DNA from: Kitasatospora acidiphila
GTDB taxonomy: Bacteria; Actinomycetota; Actinomycetes; Streptomycetales; Streptomycetaceae
DNA length: 64,000 nucleotides
Reading direction: 5' to 3'
Assembly: GCF_006636205.1 (NCBI RefSeq)
Contig: NZ_VIGB01000002.1
Coordinates: forward strand, 1 to 64,000
Shown: one piece after another, positions 45,037 to 60,657 of the stretch
Layout of the letters: every line of letters begins with the position of its first letter
Position numbering within the stretch: position 1 is the stretch's first letter
Notes under the pieces: model-generated
What the model was told of the DNA's origin: nothing
Databases searched by the model: none
What the model saw: the letters and a program-made list of their open reading frames with translations, nothing else
Translations under genes and position numbers: made by a program

Positions 45037-45369
45037 ATGCGAGCAATCCAGAAGGCATGCAACGCGTGGATCCGTGCGATGGCCACCTGGTCCGCCCGAC
45101 ACGTTCCACCGCACTCCCAGATAGGCAGCGCGATGTTGGCCTGGGCGTTCCCCCTGACGTGGTACGTGCCGCGGTTGCGAGCGAACGGGCAGCACCCGAG
45201 CGGAGCTTCGACGCAGGCTCTGGCAACTGCGCCACCTGTTGAGCCTTCCGTTCCGCCGCCGAGGCGTGCGCGCTGTGCGCTGGGCTCCTCGCCGGCCGTG
45301 CGCGGACGGCACAAGCGGCGCCGCAAGCGGATCGGCCGGGGAAAGCGCTGCAACTCGGCGGACGACTGA
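45037..45369 (+). CDS. Small basic protein downstream of the leader element
   Basis: 110 residues from ATG 45037 with AGGAGG five bases upstream; the Shine-Dalgarno sits in a small inverted repeat ACGCC-AGGA-GGCGT. The sequence MRAIQKACNAWIRAMATWSA, RHVPPHSQIGSAMLAWAFPL, TWYVPRLRANGQHP is followed by a Pro-rich region and a strongly basic end (GRHKRRRKRIGRGKRC). One moderately hydrophobic segment could be membrane-associated. Family unknown. It is the first gene after leader copy A and precedes two IPT genes. Confidence 0.6.
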   Translation: MRAIQKACNAWIRAMATWSARHVPPHSQIGSAMLAWAFPLTWYVPRLRANGQHPSGASTQALATAPPVEPSVPPPRRARCALGSSPAVRGRHKRRRKRIGRGKRCNSADD

Positions 45370-45405
45370 GCCGCACGGCAAACGGCGGCCGACGGGCCCG
45401 GGCGT

Positions 45406-45434
45406 GGCCGGCTTCGCCTCGGAGGAAGCCGGCC
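45406..45434 (+). terminator. Hairpin after the small basic gene
   Basis: GGCCGGCTTC and its exact complement GAAGCCGGCC enclose nine bases, 37 bp after the stop at 45369. Confidence 0.5.
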
Positions 45435-45541
45435 GGGCTCCGCCTCCGCAGCCGCAGGCTCGGCCGACCGCGGGCCCGCTGTGCGCCAAGGCGCCAGGGT
45501 CCTTGCACCACGGCCACCCACCAAGTCGAAAGGAAAGCACC

Positions 45542-46285
45542 GTGCCCATCAGTCCGAACCAGGGTTCCACCGCAGGCGGAACGACGGTGACCATCACCGG
45601 CGTCAACCTCGCCGGCGCCACTGCCGTGCACTTCGGCTCCAAGACCGCCACGATTACCGCCAACACGCCCACATCGGTCACCGTCACCTCCCCGTCCGGC
45701 ACCGGCGTGGTGAACGTGACCGTCACCACCGCGGGAGGCACCAGCAACCCGCTGTCGTTCTACTACATCGGTCCCCCGTTCAAGTTCTCGATCAGCAGCA
45801 CCTCCGGCGCCACTGCGGGCGGCAACACCGTGACGATCCAGGGGACCGGCCTGTCCACGGCGACCGCCGTGAACTTCGGTGCCAACAGCGCCACGCCGAC
45901 CGTGATCAACGACGGCCAGCTGAGCGTCGTCGTGCCCGCCGGCACGGCAGCCGGCCCCGTCAGCGTGAGCGTCACCACCGCGGGAGGCACCAACAACGGC
46001 CTGACGTACACCTACGTCGACGCCCCCACCGCCGTCAGCGTGTCGCCGACTTCGGGCCCGACTTCGGGAGGCACCGTGGTCACGCTGACCGGGACGAACC
46101 TGACGACCACCCAGTCGGTGACGGTCGGCGGCACGGTCGCACCGTTCTCGGTCGACTCCGACACCCAGGTGGTCTTCACCACCCCGCCCGGCACCGCCGG
46201 CGCGGCGGACGTCGTGGTGGTCACCACCGGCGGCACCGCCACGCTGGTGGGTGGCTTCACCTACGTCGCCGGGCCCGGTATCTGA
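45542..46285 (+). CDS. IPT/TIG-repeat protein, three repeats
   Basis: 247 residues from GTG 45542 with AAAGGA upstream. Three IPT repeats start at residue 1 (VPISPNQGSTAGGTTVTITG; KFSISSTSGATAGGNTVTIQ; PTAVSVSPTSGPTSGGTVVT), each closing with VTTAGGTxNxLxYxY-type strands; the last ends VGGFTYVAGPGI. No signal peptide or anchor. Same domain type as the genes at 31444, 33100, 46559 and 48462. Confidence 0.85.
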   Translation: MPISPNQGSTAGGTTVTITGVNLAGATAVHFGSKTATITANTPTSVTVTSPSGTGVVNVTVTTAGGTSNPLSFYYIGPPFKFSISSTSGATAGGNTVTIQGTGLSTATAVNFGANSATPTVINDGQLSVVVPAGTAAGPVSVSVTTAGGTNNGLTYTYVDAPTAVSVSPTSGPTSGGTVVTLTGTNLTTTQSVTVGGTVAPFSVDSDTQVVFTTPPGTAGAADVVVVTTGGTATLVGGFTYVAGPGI

Positions 46286-46342
46286 TCCACAGCGGCTCGC
46301 GCTGTAGCACCGGGGTCGGGTGACCGCGAGCCGATCCGATCC

Positions 46343-46502
46343 GTCCGGCGGGCGCGGGCCCCCGCCGGACGTGACGAGCCCCGGTCGGCGCCCCAACTTT
46401 CGCCGACCGGGGCTCACTTCGCTCGGCCGGGCGGCGTGCCTGCTACGGCACGCCGCCCGGCCGAGCGCCCTGGCATGGTGGCGGGTCACCCCGCCACCAT
46501 GC
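46343..46502 (+). repeat. Array of four perfect hairpins with 6-nt spacers
   Basis: Stems are 46343-46370 (10 bp, loop 8), 46377-46414 (14 bp, loop 10), 46421-46466 (20 bp, loop 6) and 46473-46502 (13 bp, loop 4), all perfectly paired. The gaps between them are exactly six bases each. It lies between two IPT genes and ends 56 bp before the next start. At least one stem should act as a terminator; four in regular phase is unusual. Confidence 0.85.
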
Positions 46503-46558
46503 AGGCGCATCCCATCAGTCGCAGCCTCCGAGGCTGCCCCATCGCACGGGATAGGTCC

Positions 46559-48289
46559 ATGGACGAGCACAACAGTTCCCTGATCTTCTCGATCAGTCCG
46601 GCGTCGGGCCCGGTCGGGTCGACGGTGACGCTGACAGGGGTCGGCTTCTTGGGCGTGACGGCGGTGTACTTCGGTGCCGTCGCCGCGCCCACCTTTGACG
46701 TCGTGTCGCTGACGGAGATCACTGCCACCGTGCCGGCCGGATCCGGCACGGTGGAGGTGACCGTGGAAGGGCTGCTGGGCCCGTCGCTCAACGGGGTGGC
46801 TTTCACCTATACGCCGGTGGCGCCGGTGCTTGCCGTGGTTTCTCCGGCGTCGGGTCCGGTGGGGAGCACGGTGACGTTGACCGGTAGCGGCTTCAGCGGG
46901 GCGACGGCGGTTCACTTCGGTGCTGCGGCGTCGTCGTTCACGGTGGTGTCGGCGACGCAGATCACTGCGACGGTGCCGGCGGGTTCGGGCACGGTGCTGG
47001 TGACGGTGACGACGCCGGGTGGGACCAGCAACGGGGTGGCTTTCACCTATACGCCGGTGGCGCCGGTGCTTGCCGTGGTTTCTCCGGCGTCGGGTCCGGC
47101 GGGGAGCACGGTGACGTTGACCGGTAGCGGCTTCAGCGGGGCGACGGCGGTTCACTTCGGTGCTGCGGCGTCGTCGTTCACGGTGGTGTCGGCGACGCAG
47201 ATCACTGCGACGGTGCCGGCGGGTTCGGGCACGGTGCTGGTGACGGTGACGACGCCGGGTGGGACCAGCAACGGGGTGGCTTTCACCTACGTGGCGGTTC
47301 CGGTCCTGACGAGCATCGTTCCCTTGGCGGGGCCGAGCTCGGGCGGGACTGCGGTCACCCTGAGCGGGACGGGGCTGAGCGGCACCACCGCGGTCTCCTT
47401 CGGAGGTACGCCCGCCGCCTTCACCGTTGTGTCCGACACTTCCGTGGTCGCCACCGCGCCGGCCGGTTCCGGCACGGTACCGGTCACCGTCACCACCCCC
47501 GGCGGCACCAGCAACAGCCTCGCCTACACCTACGCCACCCCGCCGGTGGTGGCCTCGATCGCCCCGGACCAGGGCCCGGCATCCGGAGGCAACACGGTCA
47601 CGGTGACCGGTAGCGGCTTCAGCGGGGCGACGGCGGTCCACTTCGGTACCGCGGCCGCGTCGTCGTTCACGGTGGTGTCGGCGACGCAGATCACCGCCAC
47701 CGTGCCCGCCGGGAGCCCCGGCCCGGCTCAGGTCACCGTCACCGCCCCCGGCGGCACCAGCTCTCCGGTGCTCTACTACTACCTGAGCGCCCCTCAGCTG
47801 TCAGCGGTCGTGCCCGACGAGGGGCCCGTCGCCGGGGGAACCACCGTCACCATCACGGGAAGCAATCTGCTGGAGGCGACGGCGGTTCATTTCGGTGCTG
47901 CGGCGTCGTCGTTCACGGTGGTGTCGGCGACGCAGATCACTGCGACGGTGCCGGCGGGTTCGGGCACGGTGCTGGTGACGGTGACGACGCCGGGTGGGAC
48001 CAGCAACGGGGTGGCTTTCACCTACGTGGCGGTTCCGGTCCTGACGAGCATCGTTCCCTTGGCGGGGCCGAGCTCGGGCGGGACTGCGGTCACCCTGAGC
48101 GGGACGGGGCTGAGCGGCACCACCGCGGTCTCCTTCGGAGGTACGCCCGCCGCCTTCACCGTCGTGTCCGACACTTCCGTGGTCGCCACCGCGCCGGCCG
48201 GTTCCGGCACGGTACCGGTCACCGTCACCACCCCCGGCGGCACCAGCAACAGCCTCGCCTACACCTACATCGCCCCGCCGGCGATCTAG
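46559..48289 (+). CDS. IPT/TIG-repeat protein, seven repeats
   Basis: 576 residues from ATG 46559 (MDEHNSSLIFSISPASGPVG); the ribosome binding site is weak. Seven IPT repeats follow. Repeats two and three are nearly identical at DNA level (46801-47040 versus 47041-47280), and the block 47881-48250 repeats 47155-47525 almost exactly. The recurring pattern is SPASGPVGSTVTLTGSGFSG, ATAVHFGAAASSFTVVSATQ, ITATVPAGSGTVLVTVTTPG. No signal peptide. DNA-level identity means repeat number can change easily by recombination, and the assembly could also be miscounted here. Confidence 0.88.
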   Translation: MDEHNSSLIFSISPASGPVGSTVTLTGVGFLGVTAVYFGAVAAPTFDVVSLTEITATVPAGSGTVEVTVEGLLGPSLNGVAFTYTPVAPVLAVVSPASGPVGSTVTLTGSGFSGATAVHFGAAASSFTVVSATQITATVPAGSGTVLVTVTTPGGTSNGVAFTYTPVAPVLAVVSPASGPAGSTVTLTGSGFSGATAVHFGAAASSFTVVSATQITATVPAGSGTVLVTVTTPGGTSNGVAFTYVAVPVLTSIVPLAGPSSGGTAVTLSGTGLSGTTAVSFGGTPAAFTVVSDTSVVATAPAGSGTVPVTVTTPGGTSNSLAYTYATPPVVASIAPDQGPASGGNTVTVTGSGFSGATAVHFGTAAASSFTVVSATQITATVPAGSPGPAQVTVTAPGGTSSPVLYYYLSAPQLSAVVPDEGPVAGGTTVTITGSNLLEATAVHFGAAASSFTVVSATQITATVPAGSGTVLVTVTTPGGTSNGVAFTYVAVPVLTSIVPLAGPSSGGTAVTLSGTGLSGTTAVSFGGTPAAFTVVSDTSVVATAPAGSGTVPVTVTTPGGTSNSLAYTYIAPPAI

Positions 48290-48375
48290 GCGTGCGCTTG
48301 TAGGGGGGCGGCCTTCACCGCCCCTGCAGCGCGGAACGGACAGCGGGGACTCGGGTCGCCGGGGCGGGACCGCAA

Positions 48376-48415
48376 GAAGTGGGCTCCGACAGCTTCTGCT
48401 GTCGGAGCCCACTTC
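48376..48415. terminator. Bidirectional terminator between convergent IPT genes
   Basis: GAAGTGGGCTCCGACAGC and its exact complement form an 18-bp stem with a TTCT loop, between the plus gene ending at 48289 and the minus gene ending at 48462. Confidence 0.85.
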
Positions 48416-48461
48416 CGTCATCCCGTCGGTCTTGCCCGTGGAACCGACGGGCCGGGCCGTC

Positions 48462-48965
48462 CTACAGGTAGGTGTAGGTGGCGCCGTTGCTGGTGCCGGC
48501 CCCGGTGGTCACGGTGACCTGGACGGTACCGGTTCCGGGCGGGGAGATGGCCAGGATGGCGCCGTCGCCCAGCGAGGTGACGTTGAGCGCCGGAGTAGTG
48601 CCGAACAGGACCGCCGTGGCGCCGGTCAGGCCGTGGCCGACGATCAGGACCGGCAGGCCACCCCTTGCCAGGCCGATCGGCGGCACCAGCGCGAGGATGG
48701 TCGGCGGGGCGGCCTCCTGGTAGGTGTAGGTGGCCGCGTTGCTGGTGCCGGAGGGGGTGGTGACCGTGACCGAGACGGGCCCGGCGGTACCGGGCGGGGC
48801 GATGGCGGTGATGGCGCCGTCGAAGTCGACGGTGAAGCTGCTTGCGGGGGTGCCGCCGAACATGACCTGAGTGGCGCCAGTCAGGCCGGTACCGATCAGG
48901 AGCACGGGGTTGCTCCCGGTCGTCGGACCGCTCGTGGGGACGATGGCGAGGAGAATCGGAGACAT
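48462..48965 (-). CDS. IPT/TIG-repeat protein, two repeats
   Basis: 167 residues from ATG 48965 with GAGG six bases upstream. Two IPT repeats (MSPILLAIVPTSGPTTGSNP, VLLIGTGLTGATQVMFGGTP; PTILALVPPIGLARGGLPVL, IVGHGLTGATAVLFG), ending TSNGATYTYL. It is the smallest of the set and again lacks any export signal. It converges on the seven-repeat gene. Confidence 0.85.
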   Translation of the reverse strand: MSPILLAIVPTSGPTTGSNPVLLIGTGLTGATQVMFGGTPASSFTVDFDGAITAIAPPGTAGPVSVTVTTPSGTSNAATYTYQEAAPPTILALVPPIGLARGGLPVLIVGHGLTGATAVLFGTTPALNVTSLGDGAILAISPPGTGTVQVTVTTGAGTSNGATYTYL

Positions 48966-49725
48966 TCGCTTCCTCTTTCCTGAACGCCGCACAAGCCGTT
49001 ATTGGCCGAGTCGACGCGGCGTTTTCCTCACAGTAGGTTCAAGAGCTTCGGGGCAGCAATAGGTGATTCGCAAACTGCCGAAGCACTCGCCCTTGCCGGG
49101 GGCGCTCCAATCCTTACGGCGCCCGGTTGTGCGCAACCGATAGTGAATTTCCAGCCTGCGCCTTGGCCGTTATCGGTGAGCACGGCCTGAGATGCGATAT
49201 TACTAGTTAACAGCCGTCATTGACGCAGCGTAATCGACTTCGCCGAATATTGATCAAGAAAATCTGGCGACAGTCGCTGAACGGTGATCGGGATGGCCTC
49301 GCCGCAGCCCGTGGCCGAGCTGGAGCAGAAGGTCGAGAGCTGAGCCGGCTTCGGATCCTGTTGGTCCGTGGCCGTCTAGAAGAGATGGCGGGTTGGGGAG
49401 ACATGCTAAGGAAAATGGCGCGCGTCACGGCTCTGACCAGCTACTATCGACTCGCCTGGCTGAGATGTGGTGAGCATCGCGAATTCCTCCTACTTATTCC
49501 GCAGATAGATTTTCAGTTGCGAGCTATTGTGATTTTTCAATGGCTGTCAGGAGTTTTTCGCAAGTCCTTCAAGTGGATCGATGTTCACAGAAGAAGTGCG
49601 CCCCCGACTCGCTTCATGCGCTGTCAAGCACCGCTGGGGTGGGTTGGCTGACCTGGCTTCGGGTATTCAAGGCGTGCGCAAACCGTTCTGATCAAGCGCG
49701 TAATTTCCAGGTGTCTCGACTGGAC
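48966..49725. other. Lower-GC intergenic region
   Basis: 49180-49560 is clearly less GC-rich than its surroundings. Overlapping frames here (for example MAVRSFSQVLQ at 49540) lack support. It probably marks a junction between the IPT region and the polyketide locus. Confidence 0.4.
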
Positions 49726-49947
49726 ATGGTGAGTGTCATGCCACGCTGCCTGCTCGTCTTTCTCAGGGGCGGTCCGAGTGATCTTTCCGGTGTCCGGGAA
49801 GTGGAATTCGAAGGCCCGGAAGATCGGTTGAAAATCCCGCGCTGGAACGGCTATGAGCACTTCGAGTCCACGCACGAGCTAGAGGATTTCGGGGAAGGCC
49901 CCGTGCCCGTCTACCAGTGGCTGTACCGAACTGCGGTTGCCGAGTAG
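49726..49947 (+). CDS. DUF5988 family protein
   Basis: 73 residues from ATG 49726 (ATG 49738 is an alternative). VFLRGGPSDLSGVREVEFEG, KIPRWNGYEHFESTHELEDF and PVPVYQWLYRTAVAE match the layout of DUF5988, a small actinobacterial family (LRGGP, a central N-x-YEHFE motif, a final YRT-VAE) that I recall near biosynthetic genes. Function unknown. It precedes the ketosynthase gene in the same direction. Confidence 0.7.
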   Translation: MVSVMPRCLLVFLRGGPSDLSGVREVEFEGPEDRLKIPRWNGYEHFESTHELEDFGEGPVPVYQWLYRTAVAE

Positions 49948-50265
49948 CGCCGGTCGGTCCCGCACCACCGGCGCACCACTGACTCCGCAGTCATACCGGC
50001 CGAACCCGCAGCCCAGGTGCTGCTCGAGCGCAGATCCGACGGCCGGATCCAGGCCGTCACGGCTCGCGCTCTGCTGCGGGCGCCCTACCCCACTGGCGCC
50101 GCCCCCACGGCGCCGATCCGCACCACCCCCACAGATTCCGAGGTGAGCAGTGATCAGCGACCTTCACACGCCGGCACAGACCGGATATTCGCCGCGCCCG
50201 CGGGGGCGGGCCTCGTGAGCGGGCCGTTCGCCGGCCGCCCGAAAGGCGACAGGGAGCGGGACACC

Positions 50266-51551
50266 ATGGTCACGGGCCTCGGCTTCTGCCTGCCGGGCGT
50301 GGAACAGCCACTGTTCACCGCAGGCGAGGTCTGGGAGCTGGCCTCCAACGGCCAGTCGGCCCTCAAGCACCACGGCGTCTACTACGGCTCCGTCGACCTG
50401 TCGGACGACGCCTTCGCCGAGCGCCTGCCCGAGCTGCCCGGTATCTTCTCCCGGCACTACACCAACGCCCACCGCTTCGGGTTGGTTTCGCTCGTGGAGG
50501 CCTGCGCGGACGCGGAACTGAGCATCCGCAGCGGAGAGCTCACCGACGCCGCGGTCCTGGTCGGACGTGGCGGGATCGACGCCAACATCTCCAGCTACCT
50601 CGAAGTCCTGCACGCCGACGCCAGCACCACCACGCCGCACCAGGCGATGGAGCTGTTCGTCCGGGGCCAGCAGGCACTCACCCCCTCCGACGTGGCCCTC
50701 GTCCAGGGGCGCTGATGCGCACCACCGGACCTTGCTTCACCGTCTCCTGCGGCTGCGCCTCCTCGGCCGTCCAGATCGGCAACGCCCGACGCATGATCGC
50801 CGACGGAGATGTCGACCTTGCCATCGTCACCGGCGTCGACGTCTTCAGCGTGGACGTCATCCAGAACGTCCAGCGCCTGCTCCACGGCGCCCAGCGCACC
50901 TACGACTCCATCCGCGTCGACGGGATGCCCGAACTCCTGCCTGCCTTCGACCGCGTCATGCGGCCCTACGACCGGCGGGCCGACTGCGTGAACCACGGGG
51001 AGGGGTCAGTGACCGTGGTCCTGGAGAGCCGCGACCGCGCCCAGCGCCGCGGAGCCCACACCTACGGCCAGGTCCTCTCGCACGGCATGACCCGTGACGG
51101 CCTGTCCAACCCGCTGGCCAGCGACCAGAGCGGGGCCTCCCTCGTCTCCGCCATCCGCACGTGCCTCGGCGACCGGTGGGACATCGGCCAGATCCCCTAC
51201 ATCCACGGCGGCAGCGACGGCGACGTCGTCGTGACCGCCTTCGAGGCGAACGCCGTCCAGCAGCTCTACGGCGACGCGGTCGGCGACCTCCTGATGACCT
51301 CCCAGGAAGCCTGTTTCGGTCACAACGGCGCCCCGGCCGGCGCCCTGGGCGTCGCCCTGACCCTCCTGATGATCGAGCAGGACGAGGTGTGCCCCACCGC
51401 GAACTGCGAGGAGCCGGCCGACAACATCTGCTTCGACCCCGTGCCCGGCACCCACACCCGGCACGTGGAACTCGACTACGCGCTCACCTGCAACTACCAG
51501 ATCGGCGGCGTCAAGAGCGCCATCCTGCTCGGCAGCTCCGAGGCCGACTGA
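50266..51551 (+). CDS. Free-standing beta-ketoacyl synthase, frameshift near 50705
   Basis: From ATG 50266 (GGGAGC upstream; GTG 50143 or 50215 are possible). First part: MVTGLGFCLPGVEQPLFTAG, HYTNAHRFGLVSLVEACADA, AAVLVGRGGIDANISSYLEV. It stops at 50715 inside QALTPSDVALVQGR, while the next frame continues LMRTTGPCFTVSCGCASSAV (catalytic Cys), YIHGGSDGDVVVTAFEANAV (first His) and ACFGHNGAPAGALGVALT (second His). One G added to GGGG restores a protein of about 428 residues, FabF-like in size. It may start or extend the chain for the large synthase 60 bp downstream. Confidence 0.8.
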
Positions 51552-51610
51552 CCGCGCCGACCGCCCGGCACCCTTAACCCACCCCGCGCCAGCGCGTAGG
51601 AGACCTTCCG

Positions 51611-58090
<6,480 letters not shown>

Positions 58091-58181
58091 GCCTTTGTCA
58101 GCACCTCAGGGCGACCCGGTGCCGCCGCAACACCAAGAACGGGATATCGGCTTGGCCGACCGAGTGGACCAAGGAGCGGCT

Positions 58182-58604
58182 GTGACCTCCATAGAGTTGC
58201 CGGGTGTGGACGCCTACGACTGGAGAGGTCGACGCATCATGGTGTTGGTACTGCCGGAGCCCCAGAGCGTCGGGTCCGTTCGCCACACGGTCAAAGCGGT
58301 TCTCAGGTTCTGGAAGCTCACCCGACTCAGCGAAATCGCCGAACTCCTGACCAGCGAGCTGGTGACAAACGCGATCCAGCACGCCGGCGGCGAGCAGTGG
58401 ATCAAGGTCACGGTCTGGCACGATCAGCAGTCGCTCTCGATCGACGTGCGGGACCGCTCAACGATCGTCCCGCGGTCACGCCAGGCCACCAGTGACCGGG
58501 AGAACGGCCGCGGACTGCTCCTGGTCGAGCACCTGTCAGACTCCTGGGCCTGCCGCATCCACCCCGACGGTACCAAGACGGTCTCCTGCCGACTGAATCT
58601 GTGA
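58182..58604 (+). CDS. RsbW-like anti-sigma/ATP-binding protein
   Basis: 140 residues from GTG 58182 with AGGAG upstream. HATPase_c features: VRHTVKAVLRFWKLTRLSEI, LTSELVTNAIQHAGGEQWIK (N box), VRDRS, then RENGRGLLLVEHLSDSWACR (G box). This is the serine-kinase-like ATPase fold common in Streptomyces as anti-sigma or anti-anti-sigma regulators. It follows the synthase by 92 bp in the same direction; a link to control of the locus is possible but unproven. Confidence 0.85.
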   Translation: MTSIELPGVDAYDWRGRRIMVLVLPEPQSVGSVRHTVKAVLRFWKLTRLSEIAELLTSELVTNAIQHAGGEQWIKVTVWHDQQSLSIDVRDRSTIVPRSRQATSDRENGRGLLLVEHLSDSWACRIHPDGTKTVSCRLNL

Positions 58605-58976
58605 GACCGCCCACGGCCAGGCAGGCGGCCACAACGGAACGTGGCCGGCGACGCCAGCCGTCGGGCGCCACACCCGGCACTGCGACCGGCCGATCGGCGC
58701 GGGCCGCTCTGCCCACCCTCCCGAAGCGCCCGTCGTCCAATATGGAATTCTCGCCGTGCTCGGCAAAATTCCCCGGGGCCAATGGTCCGGCGAATTTCTG
58801 CAACTCTCCATTGAAGTACCGAGGGTTCGCGGCGCTCCGCAAAATTACTCACAGAATCTTCGTGGAGAAACATTTCTGCTCGTCGGGCGGGCCCGATGCG
58901 TGCTATATTCTTCGACCATGCCTGACGGCCATCACTAATCCGGGCCTTGTGAAGGTGACACCTGCTTAGGGGTTGA
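58605..58976. other. Intergenic, IS border
   Basis: 58740-58920 is AT-richer (GGAATTCTCGCC...AATTCCCC). It probably holds the left end of the IS21-like element, but I could not define its terminal repeat. Confidence 0.4.
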
Positions 58977-60347
58977 ATGCTTAGCGCAGAGGAATACAGT
59001 GAGGTTTGCGTCCTGTGGCGCCAGGGGTGGTCGATTTCGGCGATCGCCAGACACCTGGACCGCGATCGGAAGACGATCAGGGCCTACCTCAGCGGAGACC
59101 GGACCGTAGGGGTGCGGGTCGTGCCCCATGACGACTTCCTGCGGTTCATCCCCTACTGTCAGCAACGCCTCGATGACGATCCGCACCTTCAGGCGAGCAC
59201 CCTCCACGCCGAGATCCTCGAACTCGGATACCAGCGCGCCTACTCGACCTTCACCCGCGCGCTGCGACGACATGTGATGCGCCCGCACTGCGCGGTGTGC
59301 TCCCGCGACAGCGCGCGCAACAGCCACGGCCCACTCGAAGAAGTGCATTTTGACTGGGTCCAGCTCCCCAATCCGCCGGCCGACTGGGATTGCGGGCGCA
59401 AGGCGGACCTGCTCATGGGCGCGCTCACGCGCTCCGGTCACTGGCGAGCGGCCATCGTCGCCGTCAAGGATCTCCCGCACACCGTCCAGGCGGTGGACCA
59501 AGTGCTGCGCCGGCTGGGTGGTACCGGTCAGCGCTGGCTGTTCGACCGGACCCCGCCCGTCTGCTCTCCAACCGGGAAGCTGACCACCGGCTTCCAGGAA
59601 GTCGCCACCTACTACGGCGCCACACTGGCGATCCGCCCGAAGGCCCACCCGCCCAGCCCCGTCGTCCGCGCCCACCGCTCTGTGCTCCACCACTGGTGGG
59701 CCACCGCGGCCAGCGATCTCGGCATGCTGGCAGCCCAAGGCAGTCTGGACCGCCTGGCCGAGCGGTCGGACGGTCGGCGTCAACGGACGGGCTGCGAGGT
59801 CCCTACCCTCCTGCCCCTTCCCTCCAAGCCCTTCCCGGCCCGCACCTGCACCCAGCGAAGGGTCGATCCCGACGGGCTCATCCAGCTCGAAGGCAACTTC
59901 TACGCACTTCCCGCAGAACTCGCGGGTGCCGCGGTGAAGATCCGCAGACGGCTGGACGAACCTCATCTGTCGGTCACCACTACCCGCGGGGCCGTGATCG
60001 CCTGCTTCGACAGGGCGCCCGAGGGAGCAGGCCACACGGTCACCGCCAGCGGTCACAGGATCACCATTGAGCGGCCCGCCCGTGCCACCGACACCGGGCC
60101 GCACGCCTGCCCAGCCGGCAAGGTCCGCCGCCCGCCGTCCCAGGCGGCCTTGACGAAGGCTCAGGCCCTGGCCCGGTACGGCGGCGAGCACCCCTTGGAG
60201 CACCCACCGCACGCTGGGGCGAATCAGCAGCCCCGGGGCGGAGCGGGTCCCACCCTTGCGCACCCGTCCCAGTCGGAGCGGCCCGCCGACGGGTGCCGCG
60301 CACGCCACTGCCACCTCTCGGCCCGGACGTGCCACGACCGTGGGTGA
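58977..60347 (+). CDS. IS21/IstA-type transposase
   Basis: 456 residues from ATG 58977. The N-terminal helix-turn-helix WSISAIARHLDRDRKTIRAY and a second DNA-binding region (FTRALRRHV, CAVCSRDS) precede an RNase H-fold core starting HFDWVQLPNPPADW and a Mu-C-like beta domain (IQLEGNFYALPAELAGAAVK). Typical of IS21-family IstA, but the IstB ATPase that should follow is absent, so the element is probably incomplete or not autonomous. The C-terminal 60 residues have low-complexity composition. Confidence 0.7.
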   Translation: MLSAEEYSEVCVLWRQGWSISAIARHLDRDRKTIRAYLSGDRTVGVRVVPHDDFLRFIPYCQQRLDDDPHLQASTLHAEILELGYQRAYSTFTRALRRHVMRPHCAVCSRDSARNSHGPLEEVHFDWVQLPNPPADWDCGRKADLLMGALTRSGHWRAAIVAVKDLPHTVQAVDQVLRRLGGTGQRWLFDRTPPVCSPTGKLTTGFQEVATYYGATLAIRPKAHPPSPVVRAHRSVLHHWWATAASDLGMLAAQGSLDRLAERSDGRRQRTGCEVPTLLPLPSKPFPARTCTQRRVDPDGLIQLEGNFYALPAELAGAAVKIRRRLDEPHLSVTTTRGAVIACFDRAPEGAGHTVTASGHRITIERPARATDTGPHACPAGKVRRPPSQAALTKAQALARYGGEHPLEHPPHAGANQQPRGGAGPTLAHPSQSERPADGCRARHCHLSARTCHDRG

Positions 60348-60518
60348 ATCCAGCACCTGCGACCACCGTAGGAGAGCGGGGTGTTCGGTCGGCCGGAGCG
60401 CACGCGCCCCCGAGCCCCAAAAACTCGGCCCCACGGAACCGGAAAGAGTCGGGAACCCCATGCAATGCATCGCTGTGTACGGCGAAAAAACGGCCGTTGT
60501 TAGTTGCTGAAATAAAGC

Positions 60519-60580
60519 GCGAGTGCTGGTTACGGCAGAGCGTGATATTGCGAGTGCTGGTTACAGCAGAGCGTAATATT
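60519..60580. repeat. Two 31-bp tandem repeats
   Basis: GCGAGTGCTGGTTACRGCAG followed by AGCGTRATATT occurs twice head to tail (starts 60519 and 60550), differing at two positions. It lies about 150-210 bp upstream of the gene at 60731 and could be a regulator-binding site. Confidence 0.7.
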
Positions 60581-60657
60581 GCGACGACCTGCTCACTCCT
60601 ACGGGTGAGGCCAGGTGCGATATGTCGGAGAACAAGCAATACTGGGCCCTTCTTGCT

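Noticed and set aside
45035..47641. An 868-residue minus-strand frame opposite the plus-strand IPT genes
   Set aside because: Antisense shadow; no motif, and the opposite strand has intact IPT repeats.
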